Assembly (NCBI RefSeq): GCF_002075795.1
Contig: NZ_CP020472.1
Span: 3,962,501-4,026,500 of the forward strand
Origin: Shewanella japonica
GTDB lineage: Bacteria; Pseudomonadota; Gammaproteobacteria; Enterobacterales; Shewanellaceae
Direction of reading: 5' to 3'
DNA length: 64,000 nt
Shown: one piece after another, positions 18,442-28,620 of the stretch
Layout of the letters: each line of letters begins with the position of its first letter
Numbering within the stretch: the first letter of the stretch is position 1
Position numbers and translations under genes: made by a program
The notes under the pieces: model-generated
The model's database searches: none
Told to the model about the DNA's origin: nothing
What the model saw: only the letters and a program-made list of their open reading frames with translations

Positions 18442-19668
18442 ATGCTATTTGAAGATTTTGATCTAGACCCACGCCTATTAGACTCTCTAAAGGCTATGGG
18501 ACATTTAAGCCCTACTACCGTTCAACAACAAACATTGCCAATGGCGATGGAACAACGGGATATTTTAGCTAAAGCGCCTACAGGTACAGGTAAAACGGCA
18601 AGCTTTTTATTGCCGGCATTACAACACTTGATTGACTTCCCTCGCCGCTTTAACGGTCAAGCTAGAATTTTAATTCTGACGCCTACTCGAGAGCTGGCCA
18701 GCCAAATTCATCGTTATGCGTCTCATTTAGCGACCGATCTTGATTTAGATATCGGTATTATTACCGGCGGCGTACCTTACGGTCCTCAAGAAGAGCAACT
18801 TGAAGAGAATATCGATCTATTAATTGCGACGCCTGGTCGCTTGATGGAATATTTAGATAAAGGTCAATTCGAAGCGACAGAAGTTGAAATGCTCATCATT
18901 GATGAAGCAGGCCGTATGCTTGATATGGGCTTTTCATCAGTGGTTGAAACCATTGCTATTGAAGCGCAGGGCCGCAAGCAAAACATGCTGTTCTCCGCCA
19001 CGCTTGAAGGCAGTGGTGTTGCTCGTTTTGCACATGTTTTACTTGAAGATCCTGTAACCATTGATGTTGATTCACCTCGCAGTGAAAAAGCGAAAATTCA
19101 TCAATGGATACATTTAGCGGATAACAACGCCCACAAGTTTGCCTTGTTGTGTAATTTGCTCCAACAAGAGTCCGTTAAGCGCACCATCGTATTTGTTAAA
19201 ACCCGTGAAGTTGTTGCTAGCTTAGAAGGCTTGCTATTAAAAGCAGGTATCCCTTGCGCTTTCTTACGTGGTGATATGGAACAAAAGAAACGTTTCCAAG
19301 CGTTAAGTAAGTTCAGTAAAGGTGACGTGAATATTCTTCTTGCGACTGACGTTGCAGCACGGGGAATCGATATTGACGGTATCACTCATGTAATTAACTT
19401 CGATATGCCTCGCTCTGCTGATGCTTACGTACACCGAATTGGTCGTACAGCACGTGCAGGCGCAAAAGGTACAGCTATTTCGTTAGTTGAAGCCCACGAC
19501 ATGCGTATTGTGAGTAAAATTGAACGTTATATCGAACAACCGTTAAAACGTCGCTTTATTGATGGCTTAAGACCTACCCATAAAGAGGCCAAAGTACCAG
19601 GCAAGAAAAAAGACAAAAATAAGTCTGCAGCGAAGAAATCTAAAAAGCCTAAAAAGAAGAAAAAATAA
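18442..19668 (+). CDS. srmB: ATP-dependent RNA helicase SrmB, DEAG variant
   Basis: A 408-residue DEAD-box helicase that assists early 50S ribosome assembly. Motifs: Q motif region, Walker A APTGTGKT, TPTRELA, GG, ATPGRL, SAT (FSATL), HRIGRTARAG and a lysine-rich C-terminal tail that probably binds RNA. Motif II reads DEAG (residues 154-157; GGC at 18910-18912) where the family has DEAD. The Asp and Glu that bind Mg-ATP are kept, but the last Asp is lost. The partner gene trmN and the RMLDMGF context confirm SrmB identity. Confidence 0.95.
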   Translation: MLFEDFDLDPRLLDSLKAMGHLSPTTVQQQTLPMAMEQRDILAKAPTGTGKTASFLLPALQHLIDFPRRFNGQARILILTPTRELASQIHRYASHLATDLDLDIGIITGGVPYGPQEEQLEENIDLLIATPGRLMEYLDKGQFEATEVEMLIIDEAGRMLDMGFSSVVETIAIEAQGRKQNMLFSATLEGSGVARFAHVLLEDPVTIDVDSPRSEKAKIHQWIHLADNNAHKFALLCNLLQQESVKRTIVFVKTREVVASLEGLLLKAGIPCAFLRGDMEQKKRFQALSKFSKGDVNILLATDVAARGIDIDGITHVINFDMPRSADAYVHRIGRTARAGAKGTAISLVEAHDMRIVSKIERYIEQPLKRRFIDGLRPTHKEAKVPGKKKDKNKSAAKKSKKPKKKKK

Positions 19669-19694
19669 ATTTTAATTAACGAAGCCTTAATGCT

Positions 19695-19730
19695 AAAGCC
19701 CTGAATATTTTCTATATTCAGGGCTTTTTT
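19695..19730 (+). terminator. terminator of srmB
   Basis: A 14-bp stem AAAGCCCTGAATAT / ATATTCAGGGCTTT with a 5-base loop and T run. Confidence 0.9.
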
Positions 19731-19954
19731 ATGGCAAAAAATCCATTTGATAGCGCATTAAACTAGCCTCAAAGTGAAATAAACTTTATGAAACATTTAA
19801 TTTACATCTAACACTTTTTCTCTACTGGTAACTCTGTTAATTTAGAGCCTATAGCACTCTAATAACTCACAAAAATCTCTTTTTAAAATGACTGTTCGAG
19901 ATTGAGTTATATAAAGTCACCATTTTCGATAGATAAGTATGGATACGCCCATCA

Positions 19955-21175
19955 ATGAAAAGACTGTTAAGAATTCTTTCTCCATTCATCATTTTATTTG
20001 TTTTTATTGGCCTCGCCGTTGTTTTATTCAGTACTCGTCAGGCTCCTGAGCAAAAAGAAGATCAACAAAAAATCCCTGTCGTCGATGTGCTCACTGTTGA
20101 ACAAAAGACCGTGTCTCTCAACTTGCCTTCCTATGGTGTTGTTAGCCCCAAATATAAAACCCAACTCGTCACTGAAGTACAAGGTCGATTAATCAGCCTT
20201 GATCCCAGTTTTGTTGCTGGCGGCATTGTTAGACAAGGTCAAGCTTTAGCACAAATAGAACCTTCAGATTATCAAGCAGACTTTATTCAAGCTGAAGCCA
20301 CATTGGCACAAGCTAACGCTGCGCTAAATGAAGAAATCGCTCGTGGTGAAGTAGCAAAAATTGAATTTAAAGATTTTGATAACGGTTTACCGCCTGAGTT
20401 AGGTTTACGTATCCCGCAATTGAAAAAAGAACAAGCAAATGTCAAATATGCTAAAGCCGCATTAGCTCGAGCTCAGCGCAATTTAGAAAGAACCGTTATT
20501 CGCGCACCATTTGATGGCATTATCAAAGCGCGTAACGTTGATTTAGGCCAATATGTTTCTCTAGGTACTAATTTAGGCGAGCTCTACGATATCAGTATCG
20601 CAGAAGTGCGTTTGCCGCTAACCAATAATGATTTAGCTTACTTAGAGTCGGTTGATAACCCTGACACGTTAGTGACGTTAAGCGCGTCACTTGCGGGTAA
20701 ATCTTTTGAATGGCAAGGTAATATTGTCAGAAGCGAAAACGTGATTGACGAGCAAAATCGAATGGTTTATCTCGTCACAGAAGTGAAAGATCCATACCTG
20801 CGAAATAACCAATCTTCCGATGAACTCCCACTCAAATACGGCAGTTTCGTCACCGCAATTATCAAAGGCAGAACAGTAGACGGCATTGTTAAACTGCCGC
20901 GTTATGTTGTTCGCCAAGATCAAGTTGCCATTGTCAAATCGGACAACACCATTGAAATTAGAAAAGTAAACATTGTACGAACTGATATCGAAAATGTGTT
21001 TATTAAAGATAGTCTTGCAACTGGTGAGCGTGTTTCGATTACTGACATTAGTAACCTAGTGTCTGGCCAAAAAGTAAAACTACTTGGTGAAAACTCAGAT
21101 AGTGATGACCTTGCGCCACAAGATGCACCTGACAATATTGATGAAATATCATTAGCAGGTGAGCAAAATGGATAA
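19955..21175 (+). CDS. RND efflux periplasmic adaptor (MFP/HlyD family)
   Basis: A 406-residue membrane-fusion protein linking the inner-membrane pump encoded next to an outer-membrane channel. An N-terminal membrane anchor (about 7-27) is followed by a barrel-sandwich segment (QGRLISLDPSFVAGGIVRQGQ), an alpha-hairpin of about 85-170, the second half of the lipoyl domain (ERTVIRAPFDGIIKARNVDLGQYV) and C-terminal beta-barrel domains. Its stop overlaps the pump start by 8 bp (ATGGATAA), indicating translational coupling. No dedicated outer-membrane channel gene is adjacent, so it may use TolC. Confidence 0.9.
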   Translation: MKRLLRILSPFIILFVFIGLAVVLFSTRQAPEQKEDQQKIPVVDVLTVEQKTVSLNLPSYGVVSPKYKTQLVTEVQGRLISLDPSFVAGGIVRQGQALAQIEPSDYQADFIQAEATLAQANAALNEEIARGEVAKIEFKDFDNGLPPELGLRIPQLKKEQANVKYAKAALARAQRNLERTVIRAPFDGIIKARNVDLGQYVSLGTNLGELYDISIAEVRLPLTNNDLAYLESVDNPDTLVTLSASLAGKSFEWQGNIVRSENVIDEQNRMVYLVTEVKDPYLRNNQSSDELPLKYGSFVTAIIKGRTVDGIVKLPRYVVRQDQVAIVKSDNTIEIRKVNIVRTDIENVFIKDSLATGERVSITDISNLVSGQKVKLLGENSDSDDLAPQDAPDNIDEISLAGEQNG

Positions 21176-24100
21176 TAAAAAAGGAATTATTTCTTGGTTT
21201 GCCCGCAACAGTGTTGCCGCCAACCTATTGATGTTTGCCTTACTTATTGGCGGTTTATTCAGCTCTTTTTTGATCAACAAAGAGGTATTCCCTAGTTTTG
21301 AGCTTAATCTTCTCAATATCTCTGTAGCCTACCCTGGCGCAGCTCCTCAAGAAATTGAAGAAGGGATTAACATCAAGATTGAAGAGGCCATTCAAGATAT
21401 TAGTGGTATCAAAAAAGTCACTTCAGTTGCCAGCGATAGCGTTGGAACGGTAACCATTGAAGTCGATGATGGCTACGAAGTGCAGCAAGTACTTGATGAA
21501 GCTAAGTTGCGTCTTGATGCAATTGCCACATTTCCAGATAACATTGAAAAACCTAACATTTATCAAATAAAGCCTGAAAACAACGTCATATGGGTGTCAG
21601 TTTATGGTGATATCAGTCTTCATGAAATGAAGGAAATGGCTAAAGTTATTCGAGATGACATCACAGGCTTACCTGCTGTTACACGTGCCCAAGTGACAGG
21701 GGTTCGTGATTACGAAATTGGCATTGAACTGTCAGAAAACAAATTACGAGAATATGGTTTAACTTTCTCTCAAGTTGCGCAGGCGGTTCAAAACTCATCG
21801 ATTGATTTGCCTGGGGGCTCAATACGAGCACAAGATGGTGACATCCTGTTGCGAACTAAAGGCCAAGCTTATACTGGCGAAGACTTTTCTCAGATTGTAG
21901 TGACCACACGACCTGACGGCAGCAGAATTATGCTTCCAGAGGTTGCTACGATTAAAGATGATTTTGAAGAGCGATTAGAATACACCCGCTTTAATGGTAA
22001 GCCCGCAGCCATTATTGAAATTACCAGTATTGACGATCAAAATGCTTTGGCTATTTCAGAGCAAGTCAAAACCTATATTGCCGAGCGTAAAGAAACCTTA
22101 CCCGCTAACATCAAATTAGATACATGGGGAGATTTAACCCATTACCTCGAAGGCCGATTAAACATGATGCTATCAAACATGTTTTATGGTGCCTTATTGG
22201 TATTTCTCATTTTAGCGTTATTTTTAGATCTTAAACTGGCGTTTTGGGTCATGCTCGGTTTACCCGTTTGTTTCTTAGGTACGATACTGCTCATGCCAAT
22301 TGAGCCGTTTAATATGTCGATTAACATGCTCACCTTATTTGCCTTTATTTTGGTGCTGGGCATTGTGGTTGATGATGCCATTGTCATCGGCGAAAGTGCC
22401 TATACTGAAATCGAAAAGCATGGTCAGTCACTTGATAATGTCATTACTGGCGTGCAGCGCGTAGCAATGCCAGCAACCTTTGGCGTTTTAACCACCATAG
22501 CGGCATTTATTCCTATGATTATGGTGTCGGGTCCAATGGGAGTGATATGGAAGTCCATTGGCATGGTGGTTATTTTGGCTTTGGCTTTTTCTTTAGTGGA
22601 ATCTAAATTGATTTTGCCTGCGCATTTGGCTCACATGAAAGTAAAAAAGAAGCGCCCTCCCACCAATTTCCTGTCTAAATTTAAAGTCAGCCTTAACGAA
22701 AAGCTGCAGTACTTTATTCAACATAAATACCGTCACTTTTTAGGCCGCTGTATTGAGCAGCGTTATAACGTGGTAGCGGTATTTATTGGGGTACTTATTT
22801 TGTCATTAGCTTTGCTTGCTAGTGGTAAAGTACGCTGGGTTTTCTTCCCCGATTTACCGTCAGATTTCATTCAAGTACAGCTTGAAATGGAAGAAGGCAG
22901 CTCAGAACTCAATACCCTTGATGTCGTGCAAAAAGTGGAAGAAGCCTTGTACGCCATGAATGATAAATATGCCCGAGAAACGGGTGAAGATGTGGTTAAA
23001 CACAGTTTTATCAATATGAGTTCTCGAAGCTCAGCTTTTATCTTTGCTGAGTTATCTAAAGGGGAAGACCGAGAAATCGATGGCGTTACCATTGCAGAAG
23101 AGTGGCGCAAACAGCTGCCAGAGCTATTGTCTGTCAAAAAACTCAATATTGCTGCGAGCACGAACGAGTCAGGTGGTGACATTTCATTTAGATTAACCTC
23201 AAATGACTTAGCTCAGCTCTCTGAAGCCTCGAAAGAGCTCAAGCAAGAGCTCGCAACATATGAAGGTGTCTATGATATTTCAGACAATTTCTCATCTGGT
23301 AGCCAAGAAATACGCTTGAATATTCGCCCTGAAGCAGAAGCTCAAGGACTGACGCTTTCTGATTTAGCTCGCCAAGTTCGTTATGGATTTTATGGCTATG
23401 AAGCCCAACGTATCTTGCGAAATAAAGAAGAAGTTAAAGTGATGGTGCGCTATCCATTAGAGCAACGTCGCACCATTGGCCATCTTGAAAACATGCTGAT
23501 TCGTACCCCTCAAGGTGTCGCTGTCCCCTTCTCTACTGTTGCAGATATTGAATTAGGGCAATCTTTTGCTTCTATTACCCGTGTTGATGGAAAACGAGCC
23601 ATCACCATCAGTGCTAATGTGAATAAAAACACTGTCGAGCCATCAAAAGTGGTGGGCGAGATCCAAGGGGAGTTTTTACCTGAGTTAACCGAGAAATATC
23701 GAGATGTGAATGCATCACTCGATGGCGGAAGCCAGGATGAGCAAGATGCTATGTTAGGTCTAGTACAAGGCTTCTTTTTTGCGATGTTTACCATTTATGC
23801 CCTAATGGCAATTCCGCTTAAATCATACACCCAACCGATGATCATTATGTCAGTGATCCCCTTTGGTATGATTGGCGCCTTATTCGGGCATTTCATTTTA
23901 GGCATCTCAATGAGTGTATTGAGTCTGTGCGGTATCGTGGCACTGGCGGGGGTTGTGGTCAATGACTCATTGATTTTAGTCGACTTTGTTAACCGCTCTC
24001 GTAAAGAAGGCTATTCATTACTTGAATCAGCAATAAACTCAGGGTGCTATCGATTTAGGGCCATCATTTTAACCTCTATGACGACCTTTGTCGGCTTAGT

Positions 24101-24308
24101 GCCTATTTTGCTTGAACGAAGCTTACAGGCACAAATTGTTATCCCAATGGCCGCATCACTAGCATTCGGGATTTTATTCTCGACCGTGGTCACGCTAATT
24201 TTAGTACCCGTGCTTTACATTATTCTTGATGATGCGAAATGTTTAGTTAGACGCATTTTCAATTGGTGGTGGCAACCTAAAAACGACGATGATGAAGCTT
24301 ATAATTAA
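21168..24308 (+). CDS. RND-family efflux pump permease (AcrB/hydrophobe exporter type)
   Basis: A 1046-residue inner-membrane proton-driven exporter with two homologous halves. Each has one helix, a large periplasmic porter loop and a block of helices. The charged pair in the middle of TM4 (VVDDAIVIGES) and the matching VVVNDSLILVDF stretch in the second half are visible. ATG 21168 with AGGTGA upstream is preferred to GTG 21159. Sequence alone does not fix the substrate; drugs, detergents or metabolites are possible. A terminator follows. Confidence 0.93.
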   Translation: MDNKKGIISWFARNSVAANLLMFALLIGGLFSSFLINKEVFPSFELNLLNISVAYPGAAPQEIEEGINIKIEEAIQDISGIKKVTSVASDSVGTVTIEVDDGYEVQQVLDEAKLRLDAIATFPDNIEKPNIYQIKPENNVIWVSVYGDISLHEMKEMAKVIRDDITGLPAVTRAQVTGVRDYEIGIELSENKLREYGLTFSQVAQAVQNSSIDLPGGSIRAQDGDILLRTKGQAYTGEDFSQIVVTTRPDGSRIMLPEVATIKDDFEERLEYTRFNGKPAAIIEITSIDDQNALAISEQVKTYIAERKETLPANIKLDTWGDLTHYLEGRLNMMLSNMFYGALLVFLILALFLDLKLAFWVMLGLPVCFLGTILLMPIEPFNMSINMLTLFAFILVLGIVVDDAIVIGESAYTEIEKHGQSLDNVITGVQRVAMPATFGVLTTIAAFIPMIMVSGPMGVIWKSIGMVVILALAFSLVESKLILPAHLAHMKVKKKRPPTNFLSKFKVSLNEKLQYFIQHKYRHFLGRCIEQRYNVVAVFIGVLILSLALLASGKVRWVFFPDLPSDFIQVQLEMEEGSSELNTLDVVQKVEEALYAMNDKYARETGEDVVKHSFINMSSRSSAFIFAELSKGEDREIDGVTIAEEWRKQLPELLSVKKLNIAASTNESGGDISFRLTSNDLAQLSEASKELKQELATYEGVYDISDNFSSGSQEIRLNIRPEAEAQGLTLSDLARQVRYGFYGYEAQRILRNKEEVKVMVRYPLEQRRTIGHLENMLIRTPQGVAVPFSTVADIELGQSFASITRVDGKRAITISANVNKNTVEPSKVVGEIQGEFLPELTEKYRDVNASLDGGSQDEQDAMLGLVQGFFFAMFTIYALMAIPLKSYTQPMIIMSVIPFGMIGALFGHFILGISMSVLSLCGIVALAGVVVNDSLILVDFVNRSRKEGYSLLESAINSGCYRFRAIILTSMTTFVGLVPILLERSLQAQIVIPMAASLAFGILFSTVVTLILVPVLYIILDDAKCLVRRIFNWWWQPKNDDDEAYN

Positions 24309-24336
24309 CTGTTATCGGTAAGACTTAGTTACATTT

Positions 24337-24359
24337 AAAAGGGAGCTTTGCTCCCTTTT
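24337..24359 (+). terminator. terminator of the efflux operon
   Basis: AAAAGGGAG / CTCCCTTTT stem with loop CTTTG, between convergent genes. Confidence 0.85.
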
Positions 24360-24409
24360 CATCATTACATTAATACAGAACAAAAGTCCGCATCTATACT
24401 AAATTAGCA

Positions 24410-24877
24410 TTACAGATGTAAATTTTTAGGTATTGCCCAACTTACGGTTTTCAATTTCCCTTGCCAATTTTCTATCGTTAACCAAGCTCTATGATCTGCT
24501 TGAATTACTTTAGGTGCAATAGCATGTACTTCTTGTCCATGCTGACTTCCGTGCAAAATCCCTGCGTCAGCATCCTGCATATCAGTAAGTGATAAGGGTG
24601 CTGCACCAATATTAAAATAAGCCTGTCGAATATCGGCAACTTCACCCTGACTAAATATTAATAAAAAGTCTTTAGTGTACGTCCCGTCATGCATATAAGG
24701 TGAATCAAGGTTATATGGCATTGGCGTGACTTCGAATGAACCTATCGACTTCGTGCTCCAAGCATCTGGAAACTGTGGGAATAAGTTTTTATACAAGAAA
24801 AAACAACTTAAAATAAGCACAAGCCCGTTTACTTTATACTTGTAGCGATCCCACATACTGTTCGATAAACGAGCCAT
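24410..24877 (-). CDS. small membrane-anchored protein in a TonB/PepSY operon, unknown function
   Basis: A 155-residue protein with one N-terminal membrane helix (about 16-34) and a periplasmic domain of about 120 residues containing HGSQHGQEVHAIAP, a histidine-bearing loop that could bind metal. I do not recognise the family. Its ATG overlaps the stop of the PepSY gene (TAATG), so the two are translated together; the upstream TonB receptor suggests a part in iron or siderophore handling. Confidence 0.75.
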   Translation of the reverse strand: MARLSNSMWDRYKYKVNGLVLILSCFFLYKNLFPQFPDAWSTKSIGSFEVTPMPYNLDSPYMHDGTYTKDFLLIFSQGEVADIRQAYFNIGAAPLSLTDMQDADAGILHGSQHGQEVHAIAPKVIQADHRAWLTIENWQGKLKTVSWAIPKNLHL

Positions 24878-26058
24878 TATTTTCCATCCTGTTGAACTAA
24901 ATGAGTTGCAGGTACTTTAGAGAAAATAGACCTTTGATTATCAGTATCTTTAGCGGCTTTCACTGTTCGACCACCCCAGATTAAAAAACCTGTTATGGAC
25001 ATCCCTGTTAATAAGGCGCCAAATATAAACCAAATAATTTTTGTCCACAGTCCACCTATATTGCCATAATGTAAAGGGTTGGCGATATGGGATAAGGTTT
25101 GTAACGCATTCATTTTCTCAGGGGATCTTTCGCTCTCAACCTTGCCATTCCAAGGATTGACTGTCACTCCATAAGAATACTGATCATAAAAGATTCCATC
25201 ACCTTCACCATAAACTTTATATGTATCCCTAAAGTGCTCAGGTAGCATAATGTAAGTGCTTTTGAAGTTCGGAAATTTCTGTTCTGCAATGTTAACCGCG
25301 TCAGCTAAACTGTACGGCCTAACTGGAGTATCAGCTACACCATATGGAAGTTGACTAACTTCAACTACAGGGGCATGAGCTTCAATTTCAATATCATTTT
25401 GCCACATAATGGCTTGGGCTAAATACCATAAGCCCGTGATGCTCATGAGTATTAAAAACCACATCGACCACACTCCCGCTAACCGATGTAAATCAGCTAA
25501 AAACGTTTTCTTTCCTTGATGTATTCGTAACTTAGGTTGGGTGTACGATCGCCAAAACTTTTTATAAATCATTAGGCCAGAAACCAGTGCCCCCAACATA
25601 ACAAACGCCATGAAACAAACAAGGTAATAGCCAATGCTATAACCATTTTGCCATGGAAAAAAAAGCCAAGCATGCAACGAGCGCATAAAAGATTTAAAAG
25701 TAAGACCTTGGATAACCTCTTGAATTTCACCTGTATATTGATTTACATAAGCGATGGCGTAAGGTTTATCGCTATCGGTAAATATAACCGTATTGGCTAT
25801 ATAAGATTCAAAACTCATTACCGTAGAGATACTGGCTGTCGGATATGCTTTTTGAACAATATCAACCAGTTGAGATTTAGGCTTTTCAGCTAATTGTTGA
25901 GGATTACTTGCACGCGAGTCAGGATTAGTTAACCAAGTCAATTCATGACTAATGACTGATATCGTTCCGGTTAGGCAAACGAAACAGAATATTATCCAAA
26001 TGGGTAAAGAGAACAAACCATGAAGCTTGAACCAAAATCGATTACTAAGTTTTGCCAT
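24877..26058 (-). CDS. PepSY-associated TM helix (PiuB-like) membrane protein
   Basis: A 393-residue inner-membrane protein with about four helices: an N-terminal one (FSLPIWIIFCFVCLTGTISVISHEL), a pair in the middle (YYLVCFMAFVMLGALVSGLMIYK and WSMWFLILMSITGLWYLAQ) and a last one (IIWFIFGALLTGMSITGFLIWGGR), with periplasmic PepSY-like loops. Such proteins accompany TonB receptors and are thought to reduce or release ferric siderophores. Histidines inside helices (HELTW, HAWLFF) could bind haem, as in related reductases. ATG 26058 is preferred over an upstream ATG at 26088, as the first helix is then placed normally. Confidence 0.85.
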   Translation of the reverse strand: MAKLSNRFWFKLHGLFSLPIWIIFCFVCLTGTISVISHELTWLTNPDSRASNPQQLAEKPKSQLVDIVQKAYPTASISTVMSFESYIANTVIFTDSDKPYAIAYVNQYTGEIQEVIQGLTFKSFMRSLHAWLFFPWQNGYSIGYYLVCFMAFVMLGALVSGLMIYKKFWRSYTQPKLRIHQGKKTFLADLHRLAGVWSMWFLILMSITGLWYLAQAIMWQNDIEIEAHAPVVEVSQLPYGVADTPVRPYSLADAVNIAEQKFPNFKSTYIMLPEHFRDTYKVYGEGDGIFYDQYSYGVTVNPWNGKVESERSPEKMNALQTLSHIANPLHYGNIGGLWTKIIWFIFGALLTGMSITGFLIWGGRTVKAAKDTDNQRSIFSKVPATHLVQQDGK

Positions 26059-26160
26059 GTTAATTCCGAAATTTATGCAACTAAACACTTAACAGTCAAA
26101 GTACAAAGCCTGACGGGAAATTCCACGCCAGACTTTGATTATCAAGAGCGACTTGCTCAT

Positions 26161-28260
26161 TTACCACATATACTTAATGCTACCAACGATGCTACGTGAT
26201 TCACCGTAATAGCAGTACCAATTACAAGCCGATATGTATTCATCATCAAGTACATTATTCACGGTGAGTTGTGCACGCCAGCTAGTATTGATGTCGTATT
26301 GGAGCGATGCATCCCATATCCAATAAGCCGGTACCTTGATGGTTTCAGTTGTCACGGTTGAGTCTTCAGAATCATAAGATGAACCAACGTATCGAACCCC
26401 TGTAGCAACACGTACTTGGGGCAACATTTGGTAATCGAGATACACTGATGCCTGATGACGTGGGATCATCGGAGAACGCTTCTCGCCTGTATCGTCATTA
26501 TTATCGATGTGAGAATCTGTATAAGTGTATGATGTATTAACTTTAAGTTCGTCAGTAACTTGTACTACAGCTTCAAACTCAATACCTTGCGAGACCATTT
26601 CACCTGTTTGAGTAGCACCAAATAACCAATTCCCATCAGGATCTTGAGCGCTTGTACTCACAAGGGCATTGGTTTGCTTTAAGTTATACCAAGCCAGATT
26701 AAAATAACCATCCATATAATCAGGTGTATATTTAAAACCAACTTCTGTTTGCTTACCCTCTAACGGCTTATAAAGTTCGCCTGTTATTTGATCAACCGTA
26801 CTGATCACTTCAAATGACTCAGCGTAACTCACATAGGGAGTGACACCAAAATCACTGCGATACATTAATCCTGCATTAAATGAAAACTCGTTATCGACAC
26901 GGTCATATTGCTTATTGTTGGTCAAATCTTCGTTCTGAGTATCTACATAATCATAGCGTCCACCCACAATACCAATCCAGCGGTCATCTAGTACAAGTTG
27001 ATACTGACCATAAGCACTCAACTGATTCTTATCAATACGGCGCTCTAGGGCATCACTTGTGTCTAATGGATCAGAATTCCCCGGAGTGAAGTTGAATGGA
27101 TCAATAATGTCATAGGCATAATTGTCCAACTCTTTACCTTCATTTTGGTGGCTTTGAACATCGAGTCCTAATAGCAAGGTTTGTTCTGTGCGATCTCCAG
27201 ACCAGTTACCAATAAATCGATTATCGAGAGTGATGCTTTGTAACGTTCCCTCACGATATGTCACTCCTCTAGCATAAGTATCGCCAGAAGGATCTCCCCA
27301 GTAAGGCGTCGACATAATGTAAGTACTATTTAACAGCAAGTCGTTATAAGCGTAATTGAAATTTTGCTCAAAATCCCAAGTATCATTAATGATATGCTCT
27401 AGCTGAAAACCAGCAGTCACTTGGGTTCTGCGGCTGACATCATAATCTGGCTCGCCAAAATTAGTTGTTGGATCAATTTCACCACGAGTGTCATCCACTT
27501 GCGTACCAATCGCAGGAAAGAAACCATTCGTAGGCGTGCCATCATCATGAATGGCAGATGCTAATAAAGTTAACGTCGTGTCTTCCGACAAGTCCATTTC
27601 TAAACTTGGCGCGATGTAATAACGAGTATTCTCAGTATCATTAAGTTCACCGTCTGCCTGACTAAACTTACCCACGACACGAAAACGCTTATCGTCACTA
27701 ATCTCATCCGAAACATCGAAAGCAACACGAGCAGTATCTTTATTACCTATTTGAACATCCACTTCTCCTGCGGGTTCAAGTTTAGGCTTCTTTTGCACTG
27801 CATTCACAACGCCACCAGGAGGTGCTTCGCCGTATAAAATTGAAGCTGGACCTTTGAGTATTTCAACTTGCTCTAATCCATAAGGTTCGAGCATCCATAC
27901 ATAGAAGCCATCTTTAAATAAACGGCTACCATCAAGGTAAGTAGCGGCCTCGAAACCGCGAACAGTTAACCAGTCTGTATCGTTATCAGCTCCATAAGGC
28001 GAAGACAACACACCTGAGGTATAGCGAAAACTTTCATCCAGCTTATTAACATTACGAATTTCAAGATCATCTCGTTCCACAACAGACACAGATACAGGTG
28101 TCTCGGCCATTGGTGTACGGATTTTCAGGGCTGAAGCTGTAACTTGAATTTTTTCCATTTCAGGCAGATCTTGTTCAGCGTAAGCTGAATTACTGCTAAA
28201 TAGAGCGAGGGATAATGCTAAATACACAGGAGAAAGTTTCTCTGCTTTGACTGGTAACAT
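26161..28260 (-). CDS. TonB-dependent siderophore receptor (FhuA-like)
   Basis: A 699-residue outer-membrane receptor. The signal peptide ends at AYA; the TonB box region (EKIQVTAS) leads into a plug domain (about 50-160, with VEILKGPASILYGEAPPGGVVN) and a 22-strand barrel ending in an aromatic (YMW). The C-terminal CNWYCYYGES segment resembles FhuA-type ferric hydroxamate receptors, so a hydroxamate siderophore is a reasonable guess. It is the first gene of a three-gene leftward operon with a Fur box over its promoter. Confidence 0.93.
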   Translation of the reverse strand: MLPVKAEKLSPVYLALSLALFSSNSAYAEQDLPEMEKIQVTASALKIRTPMAETPVSVSVVERDDLEIRNVNKLDESFRYTSGVLSSPYGADNDTDWLTVRGFEAATYLDGSRLFKDGFYVWMLEPYGLEQVEILKGPASILYGEAPPGGVVNAVQKKPKLEPAGEVDVQIGNKDTARVAFDVSDEISDDKRFRVVGKFSQADGELNDTENTRYYIAPSLEMDLSEDTTLTLLASAIHDDGTPTNGFFPAIGTQVDDTRGEIDPTTNFGEPDYDVSRRTQVTAGFQLEHIINDTWDFEQNFNYAYNDLLLNSTYIMSTPYWGDPSGDTYARGVTYREGTLQSITLDNRFIGNWSGDRTEQTLLLGLDVQSHQNEGKELDNYAYDIIDPFNFTPGNSDPLDTSDALERRIDKNQLSAYGQYQLVLDDRWIGIVGGRYDYVDTQNEDLTNNKQYDRVDNEFSFNAGLMYRSDFGVTPYVSYAESFEVISTVDQITGELYKPLEGKQTEVGFKYTPDYMDGYFNLAWYNLKQTNALVSTSAQDPDGNWLFGATQTGEMVSQGIEFEAVVQVTDELKVNTSYTYTDSHIDNNDDTGEKRSPMIPRHQASVYLDYQMLPQVRVATGVRYVGSSYDSEDSTVTTETIKVPAYWIWDASLQYDINTSWRAQLTVNNVLDDEYISACNWYCYYGESRSIVGSIKYMW

Positions 28261-28620
28261 GATAGAGGTATCTCATAAATCACTACGATAATTTTGAGAA
28301 GCATTATCATTAAGATTTATAATCATAACAAGGCGATTTTTGAGGCGGCGTTCACAGAAAACGAACAATATCTCAAAAACAACGTCAATTAATAATTTTA
28401 CGTTAACTAGTGTAATAACTGACAATAAATTTTAGTAATCATATACAGCTTTTAGTTGACCTTTCACAGCTCAGTCTTCGCAGAATTAATGACCACAGTT
28501 TGTTCCCAAATCTGCTCCATAGGCTAATAAAAATTGCTTAAATTGCGAGTTAATAAACGGATATCCCTTTAAAAACGCTTTAAAATACCAAATTGGCTTT
28601 TGTTTTAGGTTTTAACTTAC
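28261..28620. other. divergent promoter region; Fur box near the receptor
   Basis: The interval separates the leftward iron operon and the rightward radical SAM gene. Beyond the Fur-controlled promoter (28295-28331) it is AT-rich with no gene, repeat or RNA recognised. Confidence 0.45.
28295..28331 (-). promoter_or_regulatory. Fur box over the TonB-receptor promoter
   Basis: On the minus strand TTGTTA (28331-28326) and GATAAT (28308-28303) form a -35/-10 pair with 17-bp spacing. TGAGAAGCATTATCA at 28295-28309 matches the 15-base Fur 7-1-7 consensus at 13 positions and covers the -10 box, so iron-loaded Fur would block transcription. Confidence 0.8.
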
